Below are positions 24,578 to 32,771 of a stretch of DNA of 64,000 bases, piece after piece. The stretch's first letter is position 1, and the number at the start of each line of letters is the position of its first letter. Below the pieces are notes generated by a model. The model was given only the letters and a program-made list of their open reading frames with translations, did not search any database and was not told the origin of the DNA. Both the position numbers and the translations under genes were made by a program. The stretch is taken from contig NZ_CP050831.1 of assembly GCF_012113595.1 (NCBI RefSeq), positions 1,674,001 to 1,738,000 on the forward strand, given 5' to 3'. The DNA comes from Bacteroides faecium. GTDB lineage: Bacteria; Bacteroidota; Bacteroidia; Bacteroidales; Bacteroidaceae.

Positions 24578-27518
24578 AGATGTTGTATAAGTTTTTATAA
24601 CGTGTCGATATGGATTCTATCCGGTTGAGCGGACTGGTTCCTTTCACCGTATTCGTTTGGTTATAATAGGTATTCCAAGTACCCATTAATCCTATGGTAA
24701 TGTTGGGGCTGACCATGTATTGTCCCCCTAAGCCCACCATTGTGTTGGTGTGCGAGAAGGAACCGGGCAAGGCATAATCCAGCACGGCTGTTTCCGGTGC
24801 CGAGCCGATGCTTGCCATGGCGTTGATATTCGTCTTTCCATCGTTGGCAGGGAAATACTTGGCGCCAATCTGGGCATTGTAATAGAAGTTGGAGTTGAAG
24901 AAGTGCAAGTCCAGTTTTGTATTCAGCCGGACTACTTCGATAGTCTTGGCTACTTCTCCACCAAGGGTCAGTAGGTTCGTCTTTGACTCGTCCCAACCGG
25001 TAAATAAGAACCCGTTCTCTCCGTTGCTGCCTGCGAAGAATTCATCATTCCATTCGTAATGCTTGTTGTAGGCGGCTACGCGTCTGTATCCCACGTGTGC
25101 GCCTATTTCCCAGTCGTTCTTGAGGTAATGCCTTACGGCAACATCGGCAGTAATATCCGGGAAGTATTTGTTGGCGAGCGCTGCGTTGACCGTAGCACTC
25201 CATTTGGGCGAGAAGTGATGTGTCCATTCCCCCTGTACCTGGATGCCGACTCCACCCGGTGTCTGTTCTTCGGCTTCCATGCTGTCGCTTGCCGAACCGC
25301 TTCGTCCGGCATAGTTGAGACGTCCCGTATAGGTGTTCTTTTGGTTTTTACGGGTGTACTCGGCACTTGCGACGGAAGTAATGATGTCTTCTTCTCCATA
25401 GCGTGCACGTAGATAAGTCAACGCTATCTCATTCTTGAGCATCATGCTTCTTAGACCCGATAAGTGGCGTTGGAAAGAGCGATATTCCATGATGGACGGC
25501 TCGTAAAACTTCTGATAATAGTAAGCTGAATCTGCCTGCCTGTTAGCTTCATATACGACTCCCTTAGTGTATTTCAGCGAACGGTTCTGGCTGTCATAAA
25601 GCAGGGCTGTATCGAGTACGGCGAGAGCCTGTTCAGGCTCTTTCGCTTTTGTCAACTGCAAGGCGCGGTATTCGCTGCTTTGCGAGAAAGCACCGATAAT
25701 CTCCTTGTTGCTCGGATACTTGTTGAGTATCGGTTTCAAGAATTCCAAAGAAGCCTCATACTTCTTGTCACGTTCAAGAATAGTCGATCTTTTGGCTTGG
25801 AAGAACGGCTCTTCGGGATAGTAATTGATTCCCTGTTCCGTATATTTCTCGAATTCATCGTATTTTCCTAATAAGCCGGCGGAGTTGATAGCATACCGTA
25901 ACCCCAAATCACTCGATGGATTCAGGCTGACGAGTTTGACCGCTTCGCTATATGCTTTCTTTGTAGCTCCCGCTTCCATGCACTTCTTGATATAAGGAAC
26001 GGCTAATTCTTCGTATCCGATGACGTAGAAGATGCGCATATCCTCATCACTTTGCTCGATAGCGGATAGATAAAGTTGCAAAGCTTCTTCGGTTTTATCC
26101 ATTTTATCGAGAATAAATGCCCTTTTCAACGTGCCGTTCTCATATTCCGGGAAGTGAAGGGTAATGGTATCCAAAGTAGCAAGTGCTTCGTTGTAACGTT
26201 TCATATTTATGTAGCAGCTCAACGCTTTTTCCCAGGCAGCGCCATTGACTTCATTGTCAAAATGCCTTTGGGAAACAAATAACACATGGGGCAATGCTTC
26301 TGCGTACAACCCGAGTTCCATTAACTTTTCCGCCTTCTTCATATGCTGCGCAGACATGGCTAATGTGATGTCATAGTCATCGGGATACATATCATACAGC
26401 TTTTTTAAGGCGGAATAAGCGAGGTCATCCTCGTTCATCTGGCGATAAAGCATATACTCTTTGTATAAAATACCTTTATCCGAATTGCCGTATTGCTTCT
26501 TGGCTTCCCGGATATAGAACAATGCATCGTCAGTATAGCCCCTTGTCACCGAGGTATTCAGCAGATAGTCCAACGCTTCTTTGTTCTTGTTTCCTCCTTC
26601 GTAGGCCATTCCATACAGTACATAGGGATCCCGTTGCTTTTCCGCACGGGCAGCTTCCATCAACAGGTCGTTATACATACGGCGTATGGCAGGACTGTTG
26701 TTTCTTCGCATTTGCTCGCGCATAAATGCTAACGCTTCAGGATAACGTGCCAATTCACCGAGGATAGAAGCTCTTTTTACGATAAGGGCGCCGCTGCCGG
26801 GGAGCACAGCCAAACCGTTTGACGTCCATCCTAAAGCTGCTTCCCGATTGCCTTCCTGCAAATGCAGGTTGATAATGTCCAGATAATATTCTTCATTATC
26901 GGGAGATACTTTGATTAGCTCCGTCAGCTTTTCAATCGCTTCTTTCCGGTTACCACCCTTCTTCATCTGCTGGTAGCCTATCTCCATACTGTAGATATAA
27001 TCTTTTCTCAGAATGGTGTCGTTCGGGTAAATCTGGTTGATTCGTTTCAACAGGCGGTCGGCTTCCACATCGTTGTTCTGTTTGCGGTAAAGTTCAATCT
27101 TTCTCCGCCATAAACCTCGCCAATAAGGATTCACTTCCAACAATTCGTTCACATAACAAATCGCACTGGAATAATTCTCCGTAATATCTTCTACGTCTAC
27201 CAGCAAATGCTTGGCATTGACGTTATTGTAATTGTCATCGACAGCTTTGACAAGATGGTAGCGCGACTGGTCGTAGTCCTTTTCGTGGAACCAGTACTTT
27301 CCCATAAGCCATTCAAGGTCAGAAACATTCGGATATTTCTGAAGCCCTTCGTCCAATATTTCTTTCCCCGCTTCCCACTCTTCGTTGGCAAAATGCTCTT
27401 GCACAATCTGGGCATATTGCTCCGGTGTCTGGAATCCTTTGTCAGTACCTACAGAAGAGGTGATCAGCAAAAGCAGACAGCCTAATATGGTAATCTTATG
27501 GAGAAACTCTCTGTTCAT
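24552..27518 (-). CDS. TPR protein with C-terminal YaiO-like outer-membrane barrel
   Basis: The 988-aa protein has a signal peptide. Residues of about 30-690 are tandem TPR-like helical repeats (EEWEAGKEILDEGLQKYPNV, RYPEALAFMREQ, KYEASLEFLKPILNKYPSN). From about residue 700 the pattern changes to amphipathic strands with aromatic turns (TGRLNYAGRSGS, WEIGAHVGYRRVAAYNKHYEW) and ends in IYAQIYISF, a typical terminal beta-strand with Phe. This layout matches PgaA and BcsC, where periplasmic TPRs guide a polysaccharide to a barrel; the barrel itself is closest to the YaiO family. It is probably the exporter or outer-membrane anchor of the operon. It lies 28 bp after the GT2 gene. Confidence 0.85.
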   Translation of the reverse strand: MNREFLHKITILGCLLLLITSSVGTDKGFQTPEQYAQIVQEHFANEEWEAGKEILDEGLQKYPNVSDLEWLMGKYWFHEKDYDQSRYHLVKAVDDNYNNVNAKHLLVDVEDITENYSSAICYVNELLEVNPYWRGLWRRKIELYRKQNNDVEADRLLKRINQIYPNDTILRKDYIYSMEIGYQQMKKGGNRKEAIEKLTELIKVSPDNEEYYLDIINLHLQEGNREAALGWTSNGLAVLPGSGALIVKRASILGELARYPEALAFMREQMRRNNSPAIRRMYNDLLMEAARAEKQRDPYVLYGMAYEGGNKNKEALDYLLNTSVTRGYTDDALFYIREAKKQYGNSDKGILYKEYMLYRQMNEDDLAYSALKKLYDMYPDDYDITLAMSAQHMKKAEKLMELGLYAEALPHVLFVSQRHFDNEVNGAAWEKALSCYINMKRYNEALATLDTITLHFPEYENGTLKRAFILDKMDKTEEALQLYLSAIEQSDEDMRIFYVIGYEELAVPYIKKCMEAGATKKAYSEAVKLVSLNPSSDLGLRYAINSAGLLGKYDEFEKYTEQGINYYPEEPFFQAKRSTILERDKKYEASLEFLKPILNKYPSNKEIIGAFSQSSEYRALQLTKAKEPEQALAVLDTALLYDSQNRSLKYTKGVVYEANRQADSAYYYQKFYEPSIMEYRSFQRHLSGLRSMMLKNEIALTYLRARYGEEDIITSVASAEYTRKNQKNTYTGRLNYAGRSGSASDSMEAEEQTPGGVGIQVQGEWTHHFSPKWSATVNAALANKYFPDITADVAVRHYLKNDWEIGAHVGYRRVAAYNKHYEWNDEFFAGSNGENGFLFTGWDESKTNLLTLGGEVAKTIEVVRLNTKLDLHFFNSNFYYNAQIGAKYFPANDGKTNINAMASIGSAPETAVLDYALPGSFSHTNTMVGLGGQYMVSPNITIGLMGTWNTYYNQTNTVKGTSPLNRIESISTRYKNLYNIYAQIYISF

Positions 27519-27546
27519 TCTATCTCGTTATTTATATCTTTCTAAC

Positions 27547-29025
27547 TTAAATCGTTGCCGGTTCGGGTTTCATCGTTGCATCACCGCCGGTTCCGGTTTC
27601 GCTTCCTTTTTTCTGTTTGAATCCTGCCCGTTCCATCTTCTTCCACTTGAAGTCTCTGTTCGTCAGATAACTGAGGTATCCTCTCAAAGAGCAGAAAGTG
27701 ATGATAGGGTGATAGAAAATCGGTTCCAATATCGACGCAATGATAATCCACAGGTATTCATACCCTCTCTTATAGAGCATCCCGACATAATAATCGTAGG
27801 TGATAACGACAATGGAGAGGAACTGGCAGAACGTGTAGATTGTCAGATAAATCATCCATGCCGTATTCCAGTTGACCGCTCCCGTGAAGGCCAGGTAGAG
27901 GAATACTATCAGACCTGTCAACTCGATGATGGGTGCCAGAAGTTCAAAGATGAACATATAGGGCAGCGTGAGCAGTCCCATCTGCTTATAGGTCTTATTG
28001 AATATCATTTTATGATGGATACTCAGCGTCTGAATCAATCCGCGTGCCCAGCGGGTACGTTGACGGTAAAGCATCGCGAGGTTAGGCGGTCCTTCCGTCC
28101 AGCAACAGGTATCCGGAATCTGCACAATCTTGTAAGGGCGCGAGAAGTCGCACATATATCCTACCATGCGGGTAATCAAATCCATGTCTTCCGCAAAGGA
28201 CGGAGCATCGTATCCACCGGCCGCAATAGCTACGGAACGGTCAAAAAGCCCGAATCCACCGGATACATTCGGCATGCCGTTGATGGCAGACCATCCCATC
28301 TTGCCAATCAGGTATGAACGCATATATTCCAAGTTCTGGAAAAGCGGAATCGGGGTACGGGGAGTCCTGACGTCAACAATCTGCCCGTCTTTCACTACAC
28401 ATCCGTTCGCCATCAGCATCGTTCCGCTGACTGCAATCACTTGCTTGTCCGAAGAGATAATCGGTGAGATACAACGGTAAAGAGCGTATTTCTCCAGGAT
28501 ACAATCCACATCCGTACAGATAAAGTAAGGATATGAAGAGACGTTGATACCTGCATTGGATGCGTCCGCCTTGGTTCCACCGTTTTCTTTGTCGACGATG
28601 ATGAGCTGGCTGTATTTTGGATTCGTCGACTTCAAAAGTCTTCTGAATGGTTTGGTCTTGATTCGTTCGATATATGCATATGGCACTTCTACCAGTTCAT
28701 AATGCTCGATCATTTTCTCCAAAGTGCTGTCCGTGCTGCCGTCATTTACAATGATTACCTCGAAGAGCGGATATTCTAACGCAAGCATGGAGTTGATATT
28801 GTCGATGATTGTCTTTTCTTCATTGTAGGCAGGAGCAATCACCGAGATGCCGGGTGTGTAAGGAGATTCTTTGATTGTCTTCCGCATATAACTTTCCACA
28901 TAATAATCTTTTCTCCGTTTCAGCGAAATGAAAGAGAGGAAAGCGAAAGTGACAAAGCTTATCGCCAGCATACTCGTATAAAAGAATACGAAATAATTGA
29001 AGAATGTAAATATAATATCTTTCAT
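27547..29025 (-). CDS. Processive family 2 glycosyltransferase (PgaC-like synthase)
   Basis: The 492-aa inner-membrane protein has one N-terminal membrane segment (about 8-32) and about four C-terminal ones (about 345-455). The catalytic domain shows all landmarks of processive GT2 enzymes: VIAPAYNEE, IIVNDGSTDST (UDP-binding Asp), CTDVDC (DxD), FAEDMDLITR (ED base) and RQRTRWARG (Q/RxxRW). Such enzymes polymerise a sugar from the nucleotide form and move the chain across the membrane. The sugar is not predictable. It is closer in layout to PNAG or hyaluronan synthases than to BcsA, as there is no PilZ domain. It lies 5 bp after the HEAT-repeat gene. Confidence 0.9.
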   Translation of the reverse strand: MKDIIFTFFNYFVFFYTSMLAISFVTFAFLSFISLKRRKDYYVESYMRKTIKESPYTPGISVIAPAYNEEKTIIDNINSMLALEYPLFEVIIVNDGSTDSTLEKMIEHYELVEVPYAYIERIKTKPFRRLLKSTNPKYSQLIIVDKENGGTKADASNAGINVSSYPYFICTDVDCILEKYALYRCISPIISSDKQVIAVSGTMLMANGCVVKDGQIVDVRTPRTPIPLFQNLEYMRSYLIGKMGWSAINGMPNVSGGFGLFDRSVAIAAGGYDAPSFAEDMDLITRMVGYMCDFSRPYKIVQIPDTCCWTEGPPNLAMLYRQRTRWARGLIQTLSIHHKMIFNKTYKQMGLLTLPYMFIFELLAPIIELTGLIVFLYLAFTGAVNWNTAWMIYLTIYTFCQFLSIVVITYDYYVGMLYKRGYEYLWIIIASILEPIFYHPIITFCSLRGYLSYLTNRDFKWKKMERAGFKQKKGSETGTGGDATMKPEPATI

Positions 29026-29030
29026 GCTCT

Positions 29031-30242
29031 CTAATTTAACTGGTTGATTAACGGATGCTTCGTATGGGCGAACAATATCGCAGTGTGAGAATCAGCTTTT
29101 CGCTCCAATTGATCGAAGGTTTTTCTTCCCATGGCGCTATAGTCATATAGGGCTTTCAGTATTACCCGTTTCGTTCCCCAATTGTCTGCTTCATCGTAAG
29201 CATTGTAAAGAAATCCCAAGGCTTTGTCCGTTTTCAGGTCTGCAATGGCTGTGATGATTTGCCGCTTGACTTCTTCCGGTTGTACATGATACATTTCAAT
29301 CAACTTGGGTTCTATTTCCTTGTATTTTAGTTTTCCTAAAGTTTTTATCGCTTCGCCCCGTATTTCCGTAGAGCGCGCGTTGATTTGTTTTGCTAAAATC
29401 GGTGCACTTTCTGTTTCGTTATATAGTCTGATCTCATTAATAAAGAATATCTTAACATTTTCCTCGGCCGAAGTGTTTACCCATTTAATGAAACTTGGGG
29501 TATTATAACCTACCTTCTTACGATGTTCAAGGATGGCATGCAGTTCCATCATATCCCATTGCCTTAACTTCATGCTGATATCTTCGTCGAAGAAACGGAA
29601 CGGATCTCCCTGGCTTAACCACATATAAGTATAACGTGCCGAATTTCTCAACTCCATCTCGCGATGGTAGAGGAAACGTACTAGTACGGCTTCGGAAGCA
29701 TATCCGTTGATGGACTGAATAAGTTTCAGGGCTTGTATCTTAGCTCTTTTAGTCCCGAACTGGAGTTCACGTTCGAGAAAACGTGTTATCTGGAATACGG
29801 TTTGTATAGATTGGTAGTTGACCTCATTGATTTCATCCTCATGTACACTCTTAATTTCCGTTAATAGCTGAGTGATGATGCGTAGTTCGGCAGGCTTGGG
29901 GCGTTTTTTCGTATCGTATGCTAACCTGTCCGCTATCTCTTCTTCGTTTAATGCATTGGAATCTAATGAGATAGCCTTCATTTCTTCATAATACTTATCG
30001 AACGCTTTATTATATCTCCGTTTTTCTTTCCGTCTTTTGAATATACCATATATGATATGGAACATCAGGAACAAGTACGCAATAATGCAGAACATAACAG
30101 CGATTGAGCATATTCTTATGATCAGAGGATACCCTATAAACTTATAGTATATCCAATAGAAATAGTATTCTATGAAATCTATGCCATATAAAACCTGGTC
30201 CATTTCCCTTGAGATATTTATTAAAAAACTTGTATAATTCAA
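29031..30242 (-). CDS. Membrane-anchored HEAT-repeat protein
   Basis: The 403-aa protein has one strong membrane segment (about 40-68, IIRICSIAVMFCIIAYLFLM). A basic linker (KRRKEKRRYNKAF) indicates that the rest is cytoplasmic. Residues of about 130-390 contain alpha-helical pairs of HEAT/Armadillo type (RAKIQALKLIQSINGYASEAV, STEIRGEAIKTLGKLKYKEIE, KRQIITAIADLKTDKALGFLY). It begins the five-gene operon and abuts the GT2 gene. It may be the regulatory or scaffold subunit of the synthase, in the place PgaD or a c-di-GMP receptor would take elsewhere. No ligand-binding motif is seen. Confidence 0.8.
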   Translation of the reverse strand: MNYTSFLINISREMDQVLYGIDFIEYYFYWIYYKFIGYPLIIRICSIAVMFCIIAYLFLMFHIIYGIFKRRKEKRRYNKAFDKYYEEMKAISLDSNALNEEEIADRLAYDTKKRPKPAELRIITQLLTEIKSVHEDEINEVNYQSIQTVFQITRFLERELQFGTKRAKIQALKLIQSINGYASEAVLVRFLYHREMELRNSARYTYMWLSQGDPFRFFDEDISMKLRQWDMMELHAILEHRKKVGYNTPSFIKWVNTSAEENVKIFFINEIRLYNETESAPILAKQINARSTEIRGEAIKTLGKLKYKEIEPKLIEMYHVQPEEVKRQIITAIADLKTDKALGFLYNAYDEADNWGTKRVILKALYDYSAMGRKTFDQLERKADSHTAILFAHTKHPLINQLN

Positions 30243-30284
30243 ACAAATGCCTTACATTTGTTGTATTGTATGTTCTGCTGTATG

Positions 30285-30292
30285 CAAATATA
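30285..30292 (-). promoter_or_regulatory. Promoter (-7) of the exopolysaccharide-like operon
   Basis: The - strand reads TATATTTG, an exact -7 match, 42 bp before the HEAT gene ATG. No clear -33 TTTG. Confidence 0.5.
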
Positions 30293-30435
30293 CTAAATAA
30301 CTTGTATATATTAGCCATTGTTCATGAACAGGGCTTTTGGACGATATTTCAGACTTTGTGATTATATTCGATGAAAAGGATTGAAAACACAAATAAGGGG
30401 ACTGAAAAGGTAATTAGACGTTAAAGATATTTTTG

Positions 30436-30449
30436 ATTAGTTAACTAAT
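30436..30449. promoter_or_regulatory. 14-bp palindrome upstream of LruC gene
   Basis: ATTAGTTAACTAAT is perfectly self-complementary, 75 bp before the start codon at 30525. It is a possible regulator site; nothing else in this 282-bp intergenic gap stands out. Confidence 0.3.
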
Positions 30450-30524
30450 GGGGCATGCCGATGCAAGTCAAACGGTATGATTCCATGGAATAATGAAACA
30501 AACAATAATTTAAACTTTGGAATA

Positions 30525-31928
30525 ATGATGAAGATTAAAAATTTGATGTATGTCCTTATGGGGACAATGTTAGTAGCTACTTCGTGCTCAGACGCGGAGT
30601 TGGAGAATGGAAATGGGGGTTCGGGTACGGTTGATCCGGTTAATGCTTCGGCATTGGTAAATGTATACTCAGATAAGAGTGGTTCAGAAGCGAGTTTGCT
30701 TGCAGGTGATGTGCTTGTAAAGGATACTCGTGCTCTTACTCTGAACGTTCCTGTTGCTTGCGAGAAAGTGTATATGAAATATAATACAGTTTCGGGAACG
30801 GAAATTATGAAGGAATTTGCTTTATCTCCGGTTAGTCGTAGTGGAGATAATTTGGGCAAGGATTTCAATTTTGAAACTAATCGTTTGGCATCGGTTACGC
30901 TTGCGCTTCCTGAAGATGCAGTACAGCCGACAGATGAAACTGATGCTGGATATCTTTTCTATCATAACACAGGAGTGGTTATGTTTGAAGACGGCTGGCC
31001 TACAGAAATGGCTTCATGGTATGATGATGACTACAATGATGTCGTTTTCGAATATGATTTGAAAGTAACTGAATGCCAAAGTGCTGAACAGATGGCACTT
31101 CAAGGAAGCAAAGAAGAATTGTTGCTTACTTTGGATGTTCGTGCGGTAGGTGGTATATATCCGACTGCACTTGGTGTTGTTTTGGAAGGTTTGGATAAAA
31201 AATTTGTTGACCGAGTTACTGCAAGTCTAGTTTTGAAAGCCGGACAAGGAATGATGACGGATTTGGTAAAAAAAGAACTTTCTGCGGAGGATGTGGTTTT
31301 TATTAGAAAAGATGGCTGGAACTGGGATGATAAGCGTGTAGACGCTACAAAGAAACGTGTGGCTACTTTGTCTGTGGATAAGGCACAAGCTGAAGGTACA
31401 GTGATTGTATTGGATGGTTTGGTTGATTTAAAGGATGATAATACCAATATGTTCCAAGTGACAGTTGATGGTATGAAAGAAGGATTACCGATGTTGCGTG
31501 CCGAAGTTAGATTGATTGGTAAGGAAGGCTTGACGGGCGATGATAGAAATGCCCAGCTTGAAGCATTTAGAAGTCTTATTCTTGATACTAATAGACAGAA
31601 TTTCTTTATTAAGGTAAAAGATACTACTAGTCCCGGTGCTAAAGATAAAGAAGTGCATATGAAAGGCTATGCGCCGACTTCTTCTTATAAAGCTGATTAT
31701 GATGAACAAGTTCGTAACAATAGTTCTTTGGATGCAAATATTCCGTATTCTAATGTGAAGGGTTCTACTTGGGGTGTTAAAGTTCCGGTTGGTACACGTC
31801 ATGCTTATGAAAGTGTTCCTTTTAAAGAAGCGTACAAGGAATTTCCTGATTGGGTAGATAGCAAAGGTACTACTAATAAAAACTGGTATGAGAAGTTTAC
31901 TGACGAAAAAACAGTAAGATATTGGTAA
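30525..31928 (+). CDS. LruC-domain lipoprotein
   Basis: The product is 467 aa from the double ATG at 30525 (MMKIKNLMYVLMGT). The lipobox VATSC follows directly, so the 16-residue longer frame from 30477 is unlikely. The centre holds WYDDDYNDVVFEYDLKV, the acidic DxDxND-type Ca-binding-like motif of LruC/DUF4842 proteins, and the C-terminal part (TLGVVLEGLDKKF, NMFQVTVDGM) fits the same family. These are exported lipoproteins of unknown function. The acidic loop suggests calcium binding. The gene stands alone and is ended by a strong terminator. Confidence 0.85.
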   Translation: MMKIKNLMYVLMGTMLVATSCSDAELENGNGGSGTVDPVNASALVNVYSDKSGSEASLLAGDVLVKDTRALTLNVPVACEKVYMKYNTVSGTEIMKEFALSPVSRSGDNLGKDFNFETNRLASVTLALPEDAVQPTDETDAGYLFYHNTGVVMFEDGWPTEMASWYDDDYNDVVFEYDLKVTECQSAEQMALQGSKEELLLTLDVRAVGGIYPTALGVVLEGLDKKFVDRVTASLVLKAGQGMMTDLVKKELSAEDVVFIRKDGWNWDDKRVDATKKRVATLSVDKAQAEGTVIVLDGLVDLKDDNTNMFQVTVDGMKEGLPMLRAEVRLIGKEGLTGDDRNAQLEAFRSLILDTNRQNFFIKVKDTTSPGAKDKEVHMKGYAPTSSYKADYDEQVRNNSSLDANIPYSNVKGSTWGVKVPVGTRHAYESVPFKEAYKEFPDWVDSKGTTNKNWYEKFTDEKTVRYW

Positions 31929-31975
31929 TATAATCTCTCGGTCAATACGTAATTTGAGATATTTTGTACAATTTG

Positions 31976-32007
31976 AACCCCTCTTTTTTCGAAAAGAGGG
32001 GTTTCTT
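31976..32007 (+). terminator. Terminator after LruC gene
   Basis: AACCCCTCTTTT (31976-31987) pairs perfectly with AAAAGAGGGGTT (31992-32003), a 12-bp stem with a 4-nt loop, followed by T-rich sequence. Confidence 0.9.
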
Positions 32008-32043
32008 TGTATCCGGAAGAACGATCTTTAAACTAATACCGTA

Positions 32044-32736
32044 ATGATGAAGCGATTTTTTATTAGCTACAGCTTGATTACTTTTTTCTTTTTGAATAGT
32101 GCAATGCTCTTTGCGCAACACGAAAACTCCTTTGCCAAGCAATGGAAAACAGAAGACGAATCTCATGCCTTGCGGATAATAGAGCGTGCAGATACATTGG
32201 AACTGATTGTTCCCGGTGGCTTGACACTGTGGTATCAGCAACGTCTGACAGGGGATTATGAGATAAACTACCGTATCTGTATGGTAATGAAAGGCGGAAA
32301 GTACGACCGTCTGAGCGACCTGAATTGCTTTTGGGCAGCCAATGACCCTAAACATCCAGACAACCTTTTTGCCCGTAGCGAATGGCGGAATGGTGTCTTT
32401 AAAAACTACAATACATTGAACCTTTTCTACGTTGGATACGGGGGAAATGACAATTCTACGACCCGTTTCCGTCGTTACCGAGGTGAGTATTATGGAGTGG
32501 CAGACGATAAAGTAAAACCACTGTTGAATGAATATACAGACGCGCCGCATCTACTTGCTCCCAATCAATGGTATCAAATACAGATTCAAGTAAAAAAAGG
32601 AATAACGACTTATTCAGTGAATGACGAGGAGCTTTTCCGTTATTCTGTGACGGATGGCTTGGGAGACGGACATTTCGGCTTACGTCTATTACAGAATCAC
32701 GTGTTGTTTACCGGTTTTAAAGTGACTACATTCTAA
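32044..32736 (+). CDS. DUF6250-like secreted protein, beta-sandwich
   Basis: The 230-aa protein has a type I signal peptide (ending MLFAQ). Its strand-rich sequence with LTLWYQQRLTGDYEINYRICM, DLNCFWAANDP, LFYVGYGGNDNSTTRFRRY and GHFGLRLLQNHVLFTGFKV is like the concanavalin-type DUF6250/YesU proteins found beside polysaccharide lyases. It may bind or process lyase products; no catalytic residue is known to me. It lies 35 bp before the PL8 lyase gene, so one operon is likely. No exact TAnnTTTG is visible upstream. Confidence 0.65.
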   Translation: MMKRFFISYSLITFFFLNSAMLFAQHENSFAKQWKTEDESHALRIIERADTLELIVPGGLTLWYQQRLTGDYEINYRICMVMKGGKYDRLSDLNCFWAANDPKHPDNLFARSEWRNGVFKNYNTLNLFYVGYGGNDNSTTRFRRYRGEYYGVADDKVKPLLNEYTDAPHLLAPNQWYQIQIQVKKGITTYSVNDEELFRYSVTDGLGDGHFGLRLLQNHVLFTGFKVTTF

Positions 32737-32771
32737 ACTTGCATATAGAAAACTAATCAGATAATATACCT

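Noticed and set aside
30477..30524. Earlier start for the LruC gene
   Set aside because: The extra 16 residues (MIPWNNETNNN...) would bury the lipoprotein signal. The double ATG at 30525 puts the lipobox correctly.
31942..32550. 202-codon - strand frame over the terminator and the DUF6250-like gene
   Set aside because: It overlaps the strong terminator at 31976-32007 and the signal peptide of a real gene on the other strand. No supporting promoter.
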